From: Allokutzneria multivorans
Lineage (GTDB): Bacteria; Actinomycetota; Actinomycetes; Mycobacteriales; Pseudonocardiaceae
Reading direction: 5' to 3'
NCBI RefSeq assembly: GCF_039537405.1
Contig: NZ_BAABAL010000018.1
Span: 558,001 to 622,000 of the forward strand
Length of the DNA: 64,000 nucleotides
The translations under genes and the position numbers were made by a program. The notes under the pieces were generated by a model. It searched no databases, had not been told where the DNA came from, and saw only the letters and a program-made list of their open reading frames with translations. Below are positions 45,568 through 57,500 of this stretch, in pieces (positions within the stretch are counted from its first letter, which is position 1; each line of letters begins with the position of its first letter).

Positions 45568-48500
45568 TCACAGCGTGGCGATCCAGGCGTCGATGGTCTC
45601 GGCGACGCTGGCGGAGTGCTCGCCCATCATCGTGAAGTGATCACCGGGGACCTCGGCGACGGTGTGCGCGACGGGCGGGTTGGTGCGCCAGTCGTAGTCC
45701 TCGGTCCAGTTCTGGGTGACCGGGTTCGCCGGGCGCACCAACAGGGTCGGCGTCGTGCAGGGCTTCAGCGTCCAGTCCATTGTGGAGTAATGACCCATCG
45801 CGGTCAGCCACGCCTCCCCCCAGATGTCGGGCTCGCCGCTGTTGGCGGTCATCTCCTCGGACAGGTCGTCCATCATGGAGTTCATGAAGCGCCCCATGGC
45901 GTTGAGGCCGACCTTGTCCTCCAACGCGTAGGTGTCGACCATGACCAGGCCCGCCGGAGCGAGGCCGATGCTCTCCAAGTACCGCGTGACGGCGTGCGCC
46001 ACGACGCCACCCGAGGAGTAGCCGACGAGCACGAACGGCCTGCCGTCGGCCTGCGAGCGGATGGCGTTGGCGTGCAGGTGCGCGACGACCTCGGCGGTGG
46101 ACGGCAGCAGCTCGTGCCGCGTGAAGCCGGGCTCGCGGAAAGCGAGCACGTCGCGCTTGCCACGCAACGCGGCGGCGAAGCGGGCGTACTCCTGCGGCCC
46201 GGACCGGCCGATGTAGGAGGTCAGGCAGAACACCTGGCAGGGCTCGTCGCCCGTGGAGAGCTTGGTCGACACCGACGAGCTGGTCGCATCGGTCAGCTGC
46301 GGCCGGAAGCGAGCCATCGCGCCGAGCAGCTCCAAGAAGTCGGGGAACCTGCCCTCTTCGACGGCCTTGAAGTACAGCGCGGTCAGCGCGCCGGACTCCG
46401 TCTCCTTCTCCTCGGCCGCCACCGCCGAAGCAGGACCGGAACTCAGCGCGTTGGTGAGGTAGTCGGCCAGCGCGGTGGCCGTGGGGTGGTCGAAGGCGAG
46501 CGTCGCGGGCAGCCGGAGCCCGGTGACCGACGCCAGCCGGTTGCGGAGGTTGACCGACATGAGCGAGTCGAAGCCGAGTTCGAGGAAGTCCTGGTCGACC
46601 TCGATGTCCTCCGGCCCGGAGAACGCGAGCACGACCGCGACGTGCGAGCGCACCAGCTCCAACACGTCCCCCGAAGAGACCTCGGCGGCAGCAGCAGTAC
46701 TGACGGCGCGACGGGCCGGACCGATCAGTTCGCGCACCATCAGCGGCAGCTCGTCGGAGTCCGGTGCTGCGCGCAGAGCTGCCTTGTCCAGGGTGATCGG
46801 TGCGAGCAACGGGGTCGTTCCCGCGACGGCGGAATCCAGCAGCGCCAACGCTTCCTCGCTGGGCAGCGCGGGCATCCCGGCGATCTCACCGGCCAGGTGC
46901 TCGGTCATCCCGGACGCCTGCTCCCACAGCCCCCAAGCCAGCGAACTCGCGGGCAGCCCCGAAGCCCGGCGGTGGTGGGCGAGCGCGTCCAGGAAGGCGT
47001 TGGCCGCGGCGTAGTTCGCCTGCCCCGCCGAGCCGAACACGCCGGACGCCGAGGAGAACAGCACGAACGCTTCGAGGTCACTGGTCAGCTCGTGCAGGTT
47101 CCACGCCGCGTCGACCTTCGGCCGCAACACCGTGTGCAGTTGCTCCGGGGTCAGCGACTCCAAGATCACATCGTGCAGCACGCCGGCGGTGTGGATCACC
47201 GCGGTGACCGGGTGCGTCGCGAGCAGGGCGGCCAACGCGTCGCGGTCGGCGGCGTCGCACGCGGCCACGACGACGTCAGCACCGAGCTCGGTCAGCTCCG
47301 CGCGCAGCTCCGCAGCACCAGGGGCGAGGATGCCCCGCCGACTGGTGAGCAGCAGATGCCGAACACCGTGCCGCACAACAAGATGACGAGCCGTGAGCGC
47401 ACCCAAGGTCCCCGTCGCACCGGTGATCAAGACGGTGCCGTCGGCATTCCACGCGTGCCCGTCGAGCACCGAAGCAGCAGCCAGGCGCGGCGCCAGCAGA
47501 GCACCGTCGCGCACAGCGAGCTGGGGTGACGCCGAGGCCAGCGCCGCGTGCACCAAGTCCGAGGAGCCACCGAGGTCGAGCAACCGCAACCGGCCGGGGT
47601 TCTCCGTCTGCGCCGAGCGCACGAGGCCCCACACGGCGGATGTGGCGAGGTCGGTGACGTCCTCGGTGTCCGAAGTGGCGACCGCGCCGCTGGTGACGAT
47701 CACGAGCTGAGCGTCCGCGAACGAAGGAGCGGCCAGCCACTCCTGCACCAGGCGCAAAGCTTGCTCGGCCGTGCTGTGCGCGAGAGCAGGAACACCCGAA
47801 GCGGAGTTGTGGAAGGACGCCAACACAAGAGGAGGCGTTTTCCCCGACGCTGCAAGCGATTCGAGGTCGGCGTACTTGTCAGAGACGGGGAGGTCGAACG
47901 GGTCCTCGCCGACAAGAACGCAGCTGACGGGAGCGGAAGCGACGGCAACCTCAGCCCAGTCGACGCGGTAGAGCGACTTCGAGGTGGGCTTGGCGGAGAG
48001 CTGGTCGGCCGTCACCGGGCGAGCGATCAGTGAGTCCACAGTGGCCACCGGCGCGCCGGTGCGGTCGGCGATGCGCACCGACATGCCTTCACCTGCCTCG
48101 TGCGGGCTCACGTGAACGCGCAGCGCCGTGGCTCCCGTGGCGTGCAACGAAACCCCGGCCCACGCGAAGGGAACTCGCGGCGTCGCGCTGCTGCCGCCGT
48201 CCTCTTCGGACCGTACGCCCGCGACGTGCAGGGCGGCGTCGAGCAGCGCGGGGTGCACGCCGAAGTCCCCGGCCTCCCCCGGCAACTCGACCTCGGCGAA
48301 GAGGTCCTGGCGGTGACGCCACGCGCGACGCAGACCTTGGAACGCCGGGCCGTAGTCGAAGGCGGCCTCGGACAACTCCTCGTAGAAGCCGTCCAGGTCG
48401 AGGGCCACCGCGCCCGAAGGCGGCCACGAGGTCAGGTCACCGACAGGGGCGACGACGGACGGCGACAGCCAACCGCTCGCGTGCAGCACCCACTGCTCGG

Positions 48501-51500
48501 CAGAACGCGAGTGCACGCTGAACTGGCGACGGCCTTGCCCATCGGCGTCCTCGACACGGAGCTGGTACTGCACGGGCTCGACGAGCGTCAGCGGAGCGTG
48601 CAGCGTCAGCTCTTCGAGGTGCCCGCATCCGACCTGGTCACCGGCGTGAATGGCCAGGTCCACGAAGGCGGTTCCTGGCAGCAGCACCACTCCGTGCACG
48701 GCGTGGTCGGCCAGCCACGGCTGCTTGTCGAGCCCGAGCCGTCCGCTCAGCACGAGCTGCCCGGTCTCGGCGAGCGGGGTGATCGCGCCGACGAGCGGGT
48801 GCGTGGACGGCAGCAGGCCCGCCGAGCTGACGTCACCGAGGCCGATCGTGCTCTCCAGCCAGTAGCGCTGGCGCTGGAAGGGATACGTCGGCAGGTCGAC
48901 GTGCGCCGCCTTCGGCGTCAGAGAAGCCCAGTCGATCGCGATGTCCGCGAGGTGCAGTCGCCCCAGAGCCGAAAGCACGCCGGTGGGCTCGGCGGTGTTC
49001 TTCGGCAGCGTCGCCACGAGCGTCGCCGGGCTGTCCTCCGGCAGGCAGCCCTGCGTGGTCGCGGTCAGCACGCTGTTGGGACCGAGTTCGACGAACGTGC
49101 CGACGCCCTCCTCCACCAGGGTGTCCACGCCGTCGGCGTAGCGCACGGTCTGGCGGACGTGGCGCACCCAGTACTCCGGCGAGAACTCCGCGAACGCACC
49201 ATCCACAGTGGACACAACGGGGATCTGCGGCGCGTTGTGGACCAGCGAGGAGATCGCGGCTTCAAAGGAGGAGAGCATCGGTTCCATCAGCGGCGAGTGG
49301 AACGCGTGGCTCACCCGCAGGCGCCGCGTCCGCACTCCGGTGAACTGCGAGCCGACCGAGGCCACGGCGTCCTCGTCACCGGCGATCACCACCGACCGGG
49401 GCCCGTTGATCGCCGCGATGCCCACCCGAGAGGTCAGCAGCGGCAGCACGTCGGCCTCAGTGGCTTCGATCGCCAGCATCGCGCCACCGGCCGGAAGCGC
49501 CTGCATCAGCCGAGCACGCGTGGTGACCAGCAGCGACGCGTCGGCGAGGGAGAGCACTCCGGAAACGTGGGCCGCCGCGATCTCGCCGATGGAGTGGCCG
49601 ATCAGGTAGTCAGGGACGACGCCGAGGCTCTCCACCAGCCGGTACAGCGCGACGCCCATCGCGAAGAGCGCGGGCTGCGTGAACTCCGTGCGGTCGAGCA
49701 ACCCCTCCTCCGCGGCGAACATCACTTCGCGCAGCGGGCGCGGGAGGTGGGCGTCGAGGTGCGCGCACACCTCGTCCAAGGCCTCGGCGAAGACCGGGAA
49801 CGAGTCCGCCAACGAGTGGCCCATGCCCGGTCGCTGCGAACCCTGGCCGGGGAAGGCGAACGCGATCCGGCCGGGTCGGACCACAGGGCCCGAGATGACG
49901 TCGGCGCTCTCCCTGCCGGAGGCCAGAGCGGTGAGAGCAGCAGATGCGTCGCCCGCCACGACGACGGCGCGGTGGCGGTGGGTGGAGCGGCCGACCGCGA
50001 GGGCGCGCGCCAGCTCGACAGGGTGGTGCGAACGAAGCAACGACAGCAGCTGGGAAGCCTTGTCCCGCAACGCCTGCTCGGTGTGCGCGGACAGCAGCAA
50101 CGGCACGACCTGATCCGCCGGAGCGGCCAGGGTCTCCTCGACGGCAGGAGCTTCTTGGATGATCAGGTGCGCGTTCGTGCCGCTCACGCCGAAGGACGAG
50201 ACCGCCGCCGTGCGCGGGCGGCCCGTGTCCGGCCACGCGCGAGCCTCGGTGAGCAACGAGACCTCGCCGGAGGCCCAGTCCACGTGCGGTGTGGGCACAT
50301 CGACGTGCAGCGTCTTCGGCAAGGTGCCGTTGCGCATCGCGAGGACCATCTTGATGATCCCGGCGACGCCCGCAGCGGCTTGGGTGTGGCCCAGATTCGA
50401 CTTCACCGAGCCGAGCCACAACGGCGTTGAACGACCCTGCCCATAGGTGGCGAGAAGTGCTTGCGCCTCAATGGGATCACCCAGCGTGGTGCCGGTGCCG
50501 TGCGCCTCGACGACATCGACGTCGGCGGCTTCGACACCGGCGTCGTCCAGCGCGCGCAAGATCACGCGGCGTTGCGAAGGCCCGTTCGGCGCGGTCAAGC
50601 CGTTGGACGCGCCGTCCTGGTTGACCGCCGAGCCCGGGATCACCGCGAGCACCGGGTGGCCGTTGGCGCGCGCGTCGGAAAGCTTCTCCAGCAACAGGAT
50701 TCCGGCGCCTTCACTCCAGCCGGTGCCGTCGGCGGCGCCCGCGAACGGCTTGCAGCGGCCGTCCGGGGCGAGGCCGCGCTGACGGCTGAACTCGATGAAG
50801 GTCTCCGGCGTGGACATCACGGTCACGCCGCCCGCCAAGGCGAGGGAGCACTCGCCGCGCCGAAGTGCTTGTGCCGCGAGGTGCACGGTGACCAGCGAGG
50901 ACGAGCACGCGGTGTCGACGGTGATCGCCGGGCCTTCGAGGCCGAGCGTGTAGGCGACGCGGCCCGAGGCGATGCTGGGCGAACTGCCGTTGCCGAGCTG
51001 GCCTTCGAAGCCCTCCGGCGAGGGTTGCAGGCGCACGGAGTAGTCGCTGTACATCACGCCGACGAACACGCCGGTGGACGTGCCCTTCAGCGAACGCGGG
51101 CTGAGGCCGCCGCGCTCGATGGCCTCCCACGCGGTTTCCAGCAGCAGGCGTTGCTGCGGGTCGGTCGCCAGGGCTTCACGCGGCGACATCCCGAAGAACA
51201 CCGGGTCGAAATCGGCGGCGTCGTAGAGGAATCCGCCCTGGTTGGTGTAACTGGTCCCGGCGTGGTCGGGGTCGGGGTGGTAGAGGTTCGCGACGTCCCA
51301 GTCGCGGTCGGTCGGGAAGTCCCCCACCGCGTCGCGGCCCTCGGCCAGCAACTCCCACAGCTGCTCGGGGGTCCGAACACCGCCCGGGTAACGGCACGCC
51401 ATGCCGACGATCGCGATCGGCTCTGACTGCCGCGCGGCGAGTTCTTCGTTGTCCTGGCGGAGTTTCTCGTTCGCCTTGAGCGACGCACGGAGCGCCGTGA

Positions 51501-51525
51501 CGAGCTTGTCCTGCTGCGCGTTCAT
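45568..51525 (-). CDS. Type I PKS, terminal module KS-AT-DH-KR-ACP-TE
   Basis: 1985 residues from ATG (MNAQQDKLVTALRASLKANE), an N-terminal coiled-coil docking helix that supports this start. KS with DTACSSS (~204), EAHGTGT and NLGHTQ; AT with GHSIGE (~645) and HAFH (~739), pointing to malonyl-CoA; DH with HAVHGVVLLP (~945) and HPALLDAALH; KR with GATGTLGA (~1368) and a complete Ser/Tyr/Asn set; ACP LGFDSL (~1650); TE with GYSSGG (~1836) and GDHFTMMGEH. All sites look active: adds two carbons, reduces to hydroxyl, dehydrates to an alkene, then releases the chain. Last gene of the leftward PKS operon, 13 bases after its upstream neighbour. Confidence 0.97.
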   Translation of the reverse strand: MNAQQDKLVTALRASLKANEKLRQDNEELAARQSEPIAIVGMACRYPGGVRTPEQLWELLAEGRDAVGDFPTDRDWDVANLYHPDPDHAGTSYTNQGGFLYDAADFDPVFFGMSPREALATDPQQRLLLETAWEAIERGGLSPRSLKGTSTGVFVGVMYSDYSVRLQPSPEGFEGQLGNGSSPSIASGRVAYTLGLEGPAITVDTACSSSLVTVHLAAQALRRGECSLALAGGVTVMSTPETFIEFSRQRGLAPDGRCKPFAGAADGTGWSEGAGILLLEKLSDARANGHPVLAVIPGSAVNQDGASNGLTAPNGPSQRRVILRALDDAGVEAADVDVVEAHGTGTTLGDPIEAQALLATYGQGRSTPLWLGSVKSNLGHTQAAAGVAGIIKMVLAMRNGTLPKTLHVDVPTPHVDWASGEVSLLTEARAWPDTGRPRTAAVSSFGVSGTNAHLIIQEAPAVEETLAAPADQVVPLLLSAHTEQALRDKASQLLSLLRSHHPVELARALAVGRSTHRHRAVVVAGDASAALTALASGRESADVISGPVVRPGRIAFAFPGQGSQRPGMGHSLADSFPVFAEALDEVCAHLDAHLPRPLREVMFAAEEGLLDRTEFTQPALFAMGVALYRLVESLGVVPDYLIGHSIGEIAAAHVSGVLSLADASLLVTTRARLMQALPAGGAMLAIEATEADVLPLLTSRVGIAAINGPRSVVIAGDEDAVASVGSQFTGVRTRRLRVSHAFHSPLMEPMLSSFEAAISSLVHNAPQIPVVSTVDGAFAEFSPEYWVRHVRQTVRYADGVDTLVEEGVGTFVELGPNSVLTATTQGCLPEDSPATLVATLPKNTAEPTGVLSALGRLHLADIAIDWASLTPKAAHVDLPTYPFQRQRYWLESTIGLGDVSSAGLLPSTHPLVGAITPLAETGQLVLSGRLGLDKQPWLADHAVHGVVLLPGTAFVDLAIHAGDQVGCGHLEELTLHAPLTLVEPVQYQLRVEDADGQGRRQFSVHSRSAEQWVLHASGWLSPSVVAPVGDLTSWPPSGAVALDLDGFYEELSEAAFDYGPAFQGLRRAWRHRQDLFAEVELPGEAGDFGVHPALLDAALHVAGVRSEEDGGSSATPRVPFAWAGVSLHATGATALRVHVSPHEAGEGMSVRIADRTGAPVATVDSLIARPVTADQLSAKPTSKSLYRVDWAEVAVASAPVSCVLVGEDPFDLPVSDKYADLESLAASGKTPPLVLASFHNSASGVPALAHSTAEQALRLVQEWLAAPSFADAQLVIVTSGAVATSDTEDVTDLATSAVWGLVRSAQTENPGRLRLLDLGGSSDLVHAALASASPQLAVRDGALLAPRLAAASVLDGHAWNADGTVLITGATGTLGALTARHLVVRHGVRHLLLTSRRGILAPGAAELRAELTELGADVVVAACDAADRDALAALLATHPVTAVIHTAGVLHDVILESLTPEQLHTVLRPKVDAAWNLHELTSDLEAFVLFSSASGVFGSAGQANYAAANAFLDALAHHRRASGLPASSLAWGLWEQASGMTEHLAGEIAGMPALPSEEALALLDSAVAGTTPLLAPITLDKAALRAAPDSDELPLMVRELIGPARRAVSTAAAAEVSSGDVLELVRSHVAVVLAFSGPEDIEVDQDFLELGFDSLMSVNLRNRLASVTGLRLPATLAFDHPTATALADYLTNALSSGPASAVAAEEKETESGALTALYFKAVEEGRFPDFLELLGAMARFRPQLTDATSSSVSTKLSTGDEPCQVFCLTSYIGRSGPQEYARFAAALRGKRDVLAFREPGFTRHELLPSTAEVVAHLHANAIRSQADGRPFVLVGYSSGGVVAHAVTRYLESIGLAPAGLVMVDTYALEDKVGLNAMGRFMNSMMDDLSEEMTANSGEPDIWGEAWLTAMGHYSTMDWTLKPCTTPTLLVRPANPVTQNWTEDYDWRTNPPVAHTVAEVPGDHFTMMGEHSASVAETIDAWIATL

Positions 51526-51538
51526 CTCTTCGCTCCGG

Positions 51539-54500
51539 TCAGTTCTCAAGTGCGAGGTCGACAAGGCTGTCGATGTCCATGTCGTCGATCGAGCTCGCGG
51601 CCTCGGCGGGAGCCGGTGCGGCGGATGTCTTGCCCGCCAACGACAGGACGCTCTCCAGCAACCCGGCCTCGCGCAACGCCTCCAGCGACACCGACGCCAC
51701 CATGCGACGGAGTTCGGACTCATCGGACTCCGCCACGGCAGGGAAGAGCGACTCGCGCACGTGCTCGGCGAGCACCTGCGGGCTCGGGAAGTCGAAGACC
51801 AGCGTCGCGGGCAGCCGCAGCCCGGTGGCCGTGGTGAGCTGGTTGCGCAGCTCCACCGCGGTCAGCGAGTCGAAGCCCAGCTCGGTGAACGCGCGATCGG
51901 GTTCGACCGCCTGTCCACCGGAGTGGCCCAACACCGTCGCCGTGTACTCGCACACCAGCTCCAGGACCGCCTTCGCCCGCGCGGACTCCGACATCCCGGC
52001 CAGTTTCTGCTGGTAGGAAACCGCTGTGTCCGCGCCGCGCACTGCTCGGCGAACTGGGGTTCTGACGAGTTCCTTGAACAGTGCGGGCAGTTCTCCGTTC
52101 TCCGCCAACGCTCGCAGCGCCGGCATGTGGAGCTTCACCGGCGCGAGAACCGAATCCTCGCCGCGCACCGCCGCGTCGAAGAGGCTGAGTGCCTCCGAAG
52201 CCGACATCGGCGCGAGGCCGCCGCGCGAGATCCGGGCGAGGTCGCCATCGCTCAGCGCCCCGGTCATCCCGCTCGCGTCGGCCCACAGGCCCCACACCAG
52301 CGACGTCGCCGGAACACCGAGACCGCGCAGACGGGTGGCGAAGGCGTCCAGGAAGGCGTTGCCGGCCGCGTAGTTGCCCTGCCCGGGGCCGCCGAGCGTG
52401 CCCGACGCCGAGGAGAACAACACGAACGCCGACAGGTCGAGATGAGCCGTGCACTCGTGCAGCGCGAGGGCCGCGTCCACCTTGGGGCGCAACACCTTCG
52501 TCACCTGCTCCGGCGTCAGCGACTCGATCACGCCATCGTCGATCACACCCGCCACGTGCACCACGGCGGTGAGCGGCCGGTCAGCCGGGATCTCCGCCAG
52601 CAGAGCGGAGAGCGCGGCCTTGTCCGCGACGTCGCACGCCGCGACCTGAGCGCCCATCGCGGCCAGCTCGGCGGCTCCAGGGGCGTCCATGCCGCGACGG
52701 CTCGTGAGCAGCAGGTGCCGCACGCCGTGCGCGGTCATCAGGTGCTTGGCCACAAGGGCGCCGAGCGTGCCGGTCGCGCCGGTGAGCAGGACCGTGCCCG
52801 AGGTGTCGAGCCCGGGGCCTTCGGTGGTGACCGCCGCGCGAACCATGCGCGGCGCGGTGGTCACGCCATCGCGGATCGCCAGCTGAGGTTCGCCCGTCGC
52901 GACCGCCGAGACCAGCTCCTGAGGGCTCGCCCCGGAGTTGTCCAGCAGCACGAAACGGCCGGGGTTCTCCGCCTGCGCGGCGCGGACCAGGCCCCAGATC
53001 GCGGCGTGGCCGAGGTCGGTTCCGTCCTGGCCGCCCTTGGTGAGCACGACCAGCGTCGAGTCGGTGAACTTGGCCGTGCTGAGCCAGGTCTGCAACGCCG
53101 CGAGCGCCTCAATGGTCACCTGGTGGGTCGCCGTGACCACGTCCTCCGACGAGGCGGGGAAGTTGATGAGCACCGTCGCCGGGCTCTCCGGTCCCCGCGC
53201 GAGCGCGAGCAGCCCGTCCGCGCCGCGCACATCGGCCCAGTCGGTGGGCACGGGCTGCGGCGAAGTCGCCACCGGCACCCAGTCGACGCGGTAGAGCGGG
53301 TTGCCCAGGTCCACCGCGAGCGGGCGCAGCGTGAGCGACTCCACCGTCGCGACGAGCCCGCCGGTACGGTCGGCGGCCACAAGCGAGACAGTGTCCCCCT
53401 TGTTCGAGGTCAGCCGCACGCGGAGCTGGGTGGCCCCGGTCGCGTGCAGCGATACTCCGTTCCAGGAGAACGGCATCAGGTCCTGCTTGCTGTCCTCGTC
53501 GGATTCGCGCAGGCCAACGGTCTGCACGGCCGCGTCGAGCAGCGCTGGGTGCAGCCCGAACGCCTCATCGCCCTGCGGCACCTCGACCTCGGCGAAGACC
53601 TCGTCACCCCGACGCCACGCCGCGCGAAGACCCTGGAAGGCCGGGCCGTAGTCGAAGCCGGTCTCGGCCAACCGCTCGTAGAAGCCCTCCAGCGCAACGG
53701 GAACCGCGTCGGTCGGCGGCCACGTCACGAGGTCGGCATCGAGGGTGGAAGCAGTGGGCGCGAGCCAACCGCTGGCGTTCAGCACCCAGTCCTCGTCCGC
53801 ACGGGAGTGCACGGTGAGTTCGCGGCGGCCAAGCTGGTCCGGCTCCTCCACTCGGAGCTGGAAGCTCACCGCGCTGTCCTCGGCGAAGGTCAGCGGCGCG
53901 TAGAGGGTCAGCTCCTCCAGCAGCGCGCATCCGACCTGGTCACCGGCGTGGATCGCCAGCTCGACGAACGCGGTTCCGGGCAGCAGCACGGTTCCGCGCG
54001 CGGCGTGGTCGGCGAGCCACGGGTGCGCGCTGAGGCTGAGGCGACCGGTCATCAGCAGTTGCCCCGAGTCCGCCAGCGTGGTGAGCGCGCCGACGAACGG
54101 GTGCTCGCCCGCGCTGAGCCCGGCGGAGCCGAGGTCACCGGCCGCGGGTGTGGGCACGAGCCAGAAGCGCTGGTGCTGGAACGGATAGGTCGGCAGGTCG
54201 ACGTGCCCGGTCACCGGCACCGACGGCGTCCAGTCCACCGCGACGTCCGCGATGTGCAAGCGTCCCAGCGCCGAGAGCACTCCGGTGGTCTCGGAGGTGT
54301 TCTTCGGCAGCGTCGCCACGAGCGTCGCGGCGCTGTCCTCGGGCAGGCAGCCCTGCGTCATCGCGGTCAGCACACCGTTGGGGCCGAGCTCGACGAACGT
54401 GCCGACCCGCTCCCCGACAAGGGTTTCGACGGCGTCGGCGTAGCGGACCGCTTGGCGCGCGTGACGGACCCAGTACTCCGCCCTGAACTCCGCGAATCCA

Positions 54501-57500
54501 CCATCCACAGTGGACACAACGGGGATCTGCGGCGCGTTGTGGACCAGCTTCGAGATCGCAGCTTCAAAGGAAGAGAGCATCGGCTCCATCAGCGGCGAGT
54601 GGAACGCGTGGCTCACCCGCAGGCGCCGCGTCCGCACTCCGGCGAACTTCTCGCCGATGTCCAGCACCGCGTCCTCGTCACCGGCGATGACCACCGAGCT
54701 GGGGCCGTTGACCGCCGCGACGCTGACCCGATCGGTCAGCAGCGGCAGGACCTCGTCCTCCGTCGTGGCGATCGCCAGCATCGCGCCGCCGGTGGGCAGC
54801 GCCTGCATCAGCCGAGCCCGTGTGGTGACCAGCAGCGCAGCGTCTTCGAGCGAGAGCACGCCGGAGACGTGAGCCGCCGCGATCTCGCCGATCGAGTGGC
54901 CGATCAGGTAGTCGGGCGTGACGCCGTGGGCCTCCAGGAGCCGGTACAGCGCGACGCCGATCGCGAAGAGCGCGGGCTGCGTGAACTCCGTCTGGTCGAG
55001 TTCCTCCTGGCCCGCGAAGATCACCTCGCGCAGTGGACGAGGAAGGTGCGCGTCGAGCCGCACGCAGACCTCGTCCAAGGCATCGGCGAAGGCGGGGAAA
55101 GTGGCGTACAGCTCCTGGCCCATGCCCGCGCGCTGCGAACCCTGGCCAGGGAAGGCGAACGCGATCCGTCCCGGCTTGCCCGCGAGCCCCGACACCAGGC
55201 CCGGCGCGCTACGACCGGAAGCGAGCGCGGACAGGGCATCCTCGCCCACCACGACGGCACGGTGCCGCTGAACGGCTCGGCCAGCGATCAGCGCGTGCGC
55301 GAGGTCGACCGGACGGTGATCGTCGAGCAACGAGAACAGCTGGGAAGCCTTGTCACGCAACGCCTGCTCGGAGTGCGCGGACAGCACGAGCGGCACGACC
55401 TGGTCCGACGGGGACGCGGCGGTCTCCTCGAACGCGGGCGCGTGCTGGATGATCAGGTGCGCGTTGGTGCCGCTCACGCCGAAGGACGAGACCGCCGCCG
55501 TGCGCGGGCGTCCGGTCTCCGGCCAGGGCTGAGACGACGTGGCCAGCGCGATCTTGCCGGTGCTCCACTCGACCTGCGTGCTGGGCTGGTCGACGTGCAG
55601 GGTCTGCGGGATCGTCCCGTTGCCCATCGCGAGGACCATCTTCATCACACCGGCCACGCCAGCGGCGGCCTGCGTGTGACCGATGTTGGACTTCACCGAA
55701 CCGAGCCACAGCGGCTCGTCGCGATCCTGGCCGTAAGTCGCGAGAAGTGCTTGCGCCTCAATGGGATCGCCCAGCGTGGTGCCGGTGCCGTGTGCCTCGA
55801 CAACGTCAACGTCCGAAGTGGACAGTCCGGCGTTGGCGAGCGCCGCGCGGATCACGCGCTGCTGCGAAGGACCGTTCGGCGCGGTGAGCCCGTTGGAGGC
55901 GCCGTCCTGGTTGATCGCCGAGCCGCGAATCACCGCGAGCACCGGGTGACCGTTCTTGCGCGCGTCGGAAAGGCGCTCCAGCACGAGCATTCCCGCGCCC
56001 TCACCCCAACCCGTGCCGTCGGCGGCCTCAGCGAAGGGCTTGCAGCGGCCGTCCGGAGCGAGGCCGCGCTGACGGCTGAAGGAGATGAACGTGCCCGGCG
56101 TGGACAGCACCGTCGCGCCACCGGCCAGCGCCAACGAGCACTCGCCGCCGCGAAGTGCTTGTGCCGCAAGGTGCATCGCGACCAGCGAAGCCGAGCACGC
56201 GGTGTCAACCGTGATCGCCGGTCCCTCAAGGCCGAGGGTGTAGGAGATGCGGCCGGAGATCACCGCCGAGTTGCTTCCGGTGAGCACGTAGCCCTGGAGG
56301 TCGTCGGGGACCTGCTCGGGGTCGGCGGTGTAGTCGAAGCCGTTGGAGCCGACGAAAACGCCGGTCGCGCTGCCCTTGAGCCCGCGCGGGTCGATCCCGG
56401 CGCGCTCGACGGCCTCCCACGAGGTCTCCAGCAGCAGGCGCTGCTGCGGGTCGGTCGCGAGGGCTTCACGCGGGGACATCCCGAAGAAGTCCGCGTCGAA
56501 GCCCGCCGCGTCGTGCAGGAACCCGCCGTGCCGGGTGTAGCTCGTCCCAGCGTGGTCGGGGTCGGGGTGGTAGAGGTTCGCGACGTCCCATCCGCGATCG
56601 GTCGGGAACTCGGTGACCGCGTCGCGGCCCTGCGAGACCAGCTCCCACAGCTGCTCCGGTGCGGCGATGCCACCGGGGAAACGGCAGGCCATGCCGACGA
56701 TCGCGATCGGCTCGTCGGTCGCAGCGGCCACCGCGACGGTGGTGGCGGTCGCGGTGTCGCCGACGAGCTTGGTCAGCAGGTGGCGGGCCATCTCGACGGG
56801 GTTGGGGAAGTCGAAGGCCAGCGTCGCGGGCAGCTGGAGCCCGGTCGCTGCCGCCACGCGGTTGCGCAGCTCGACGGAGGTCAGCGAGTCGAAGCCGACC
56901 TCCTTGAACGCCCTGCCCTCCTCGACCGCGTCGGAGTCGGAGTGCCCGAGGACCGTGGCGGCGTTGGCGCGCACCAGATCCACCATGATCCGCTCACGCT
57001 CGGCGGGCGAGGCCGCGGTGAGCTTCTGCACGAAGGCCGAGCCCGTGGCTTCCTCCGGTACGGCGGATGCGCGGGCGCGAACCACTGCGGGAATGTCGTT
57101 GATGAGCGGGCAGTGCGCGGTGGTCTGCGGGAAGCGGTCCCACTCGATCGCGGCCACGGTCAGCACGGTTTCGCCGTGATCGACGGCCTGCGCCAGCCCG
57201 GTGATCGCCAGCGCGGGGTCCATCGGCGGCATGCCCTGCTGGCGCATGCGCTCTTCCAGCTCCGCGCTGACCAGGCCTCCGCTGCCCCACGACCCCCACC
57301 CGACCGAGGTCGCGGGCAGGCCACGGGCGGTGCGGGTCTCGGCGAGCGCGTCGAGGTAGGCGTTGGCCGCCGCGTAGGCGCCCTGGCCGACATCGGGCAG
57401 CGTGCCACCGAAGGAGGAGAACAGCACGAAGGCGTCGAGCTGCACATCTGACGTCAGCTCGTGCAGGTGCCGCGCCGCGTCGAGCTTCGGCCGCAGCACT

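Noticed and set aside
51540..51723. Extended N-terminus of the terminal PKS protein
   Set aside because: It would overlap the docking tail of the preceding PKS gene in another frame; the ATG at 51525 begins a typical docking helix.
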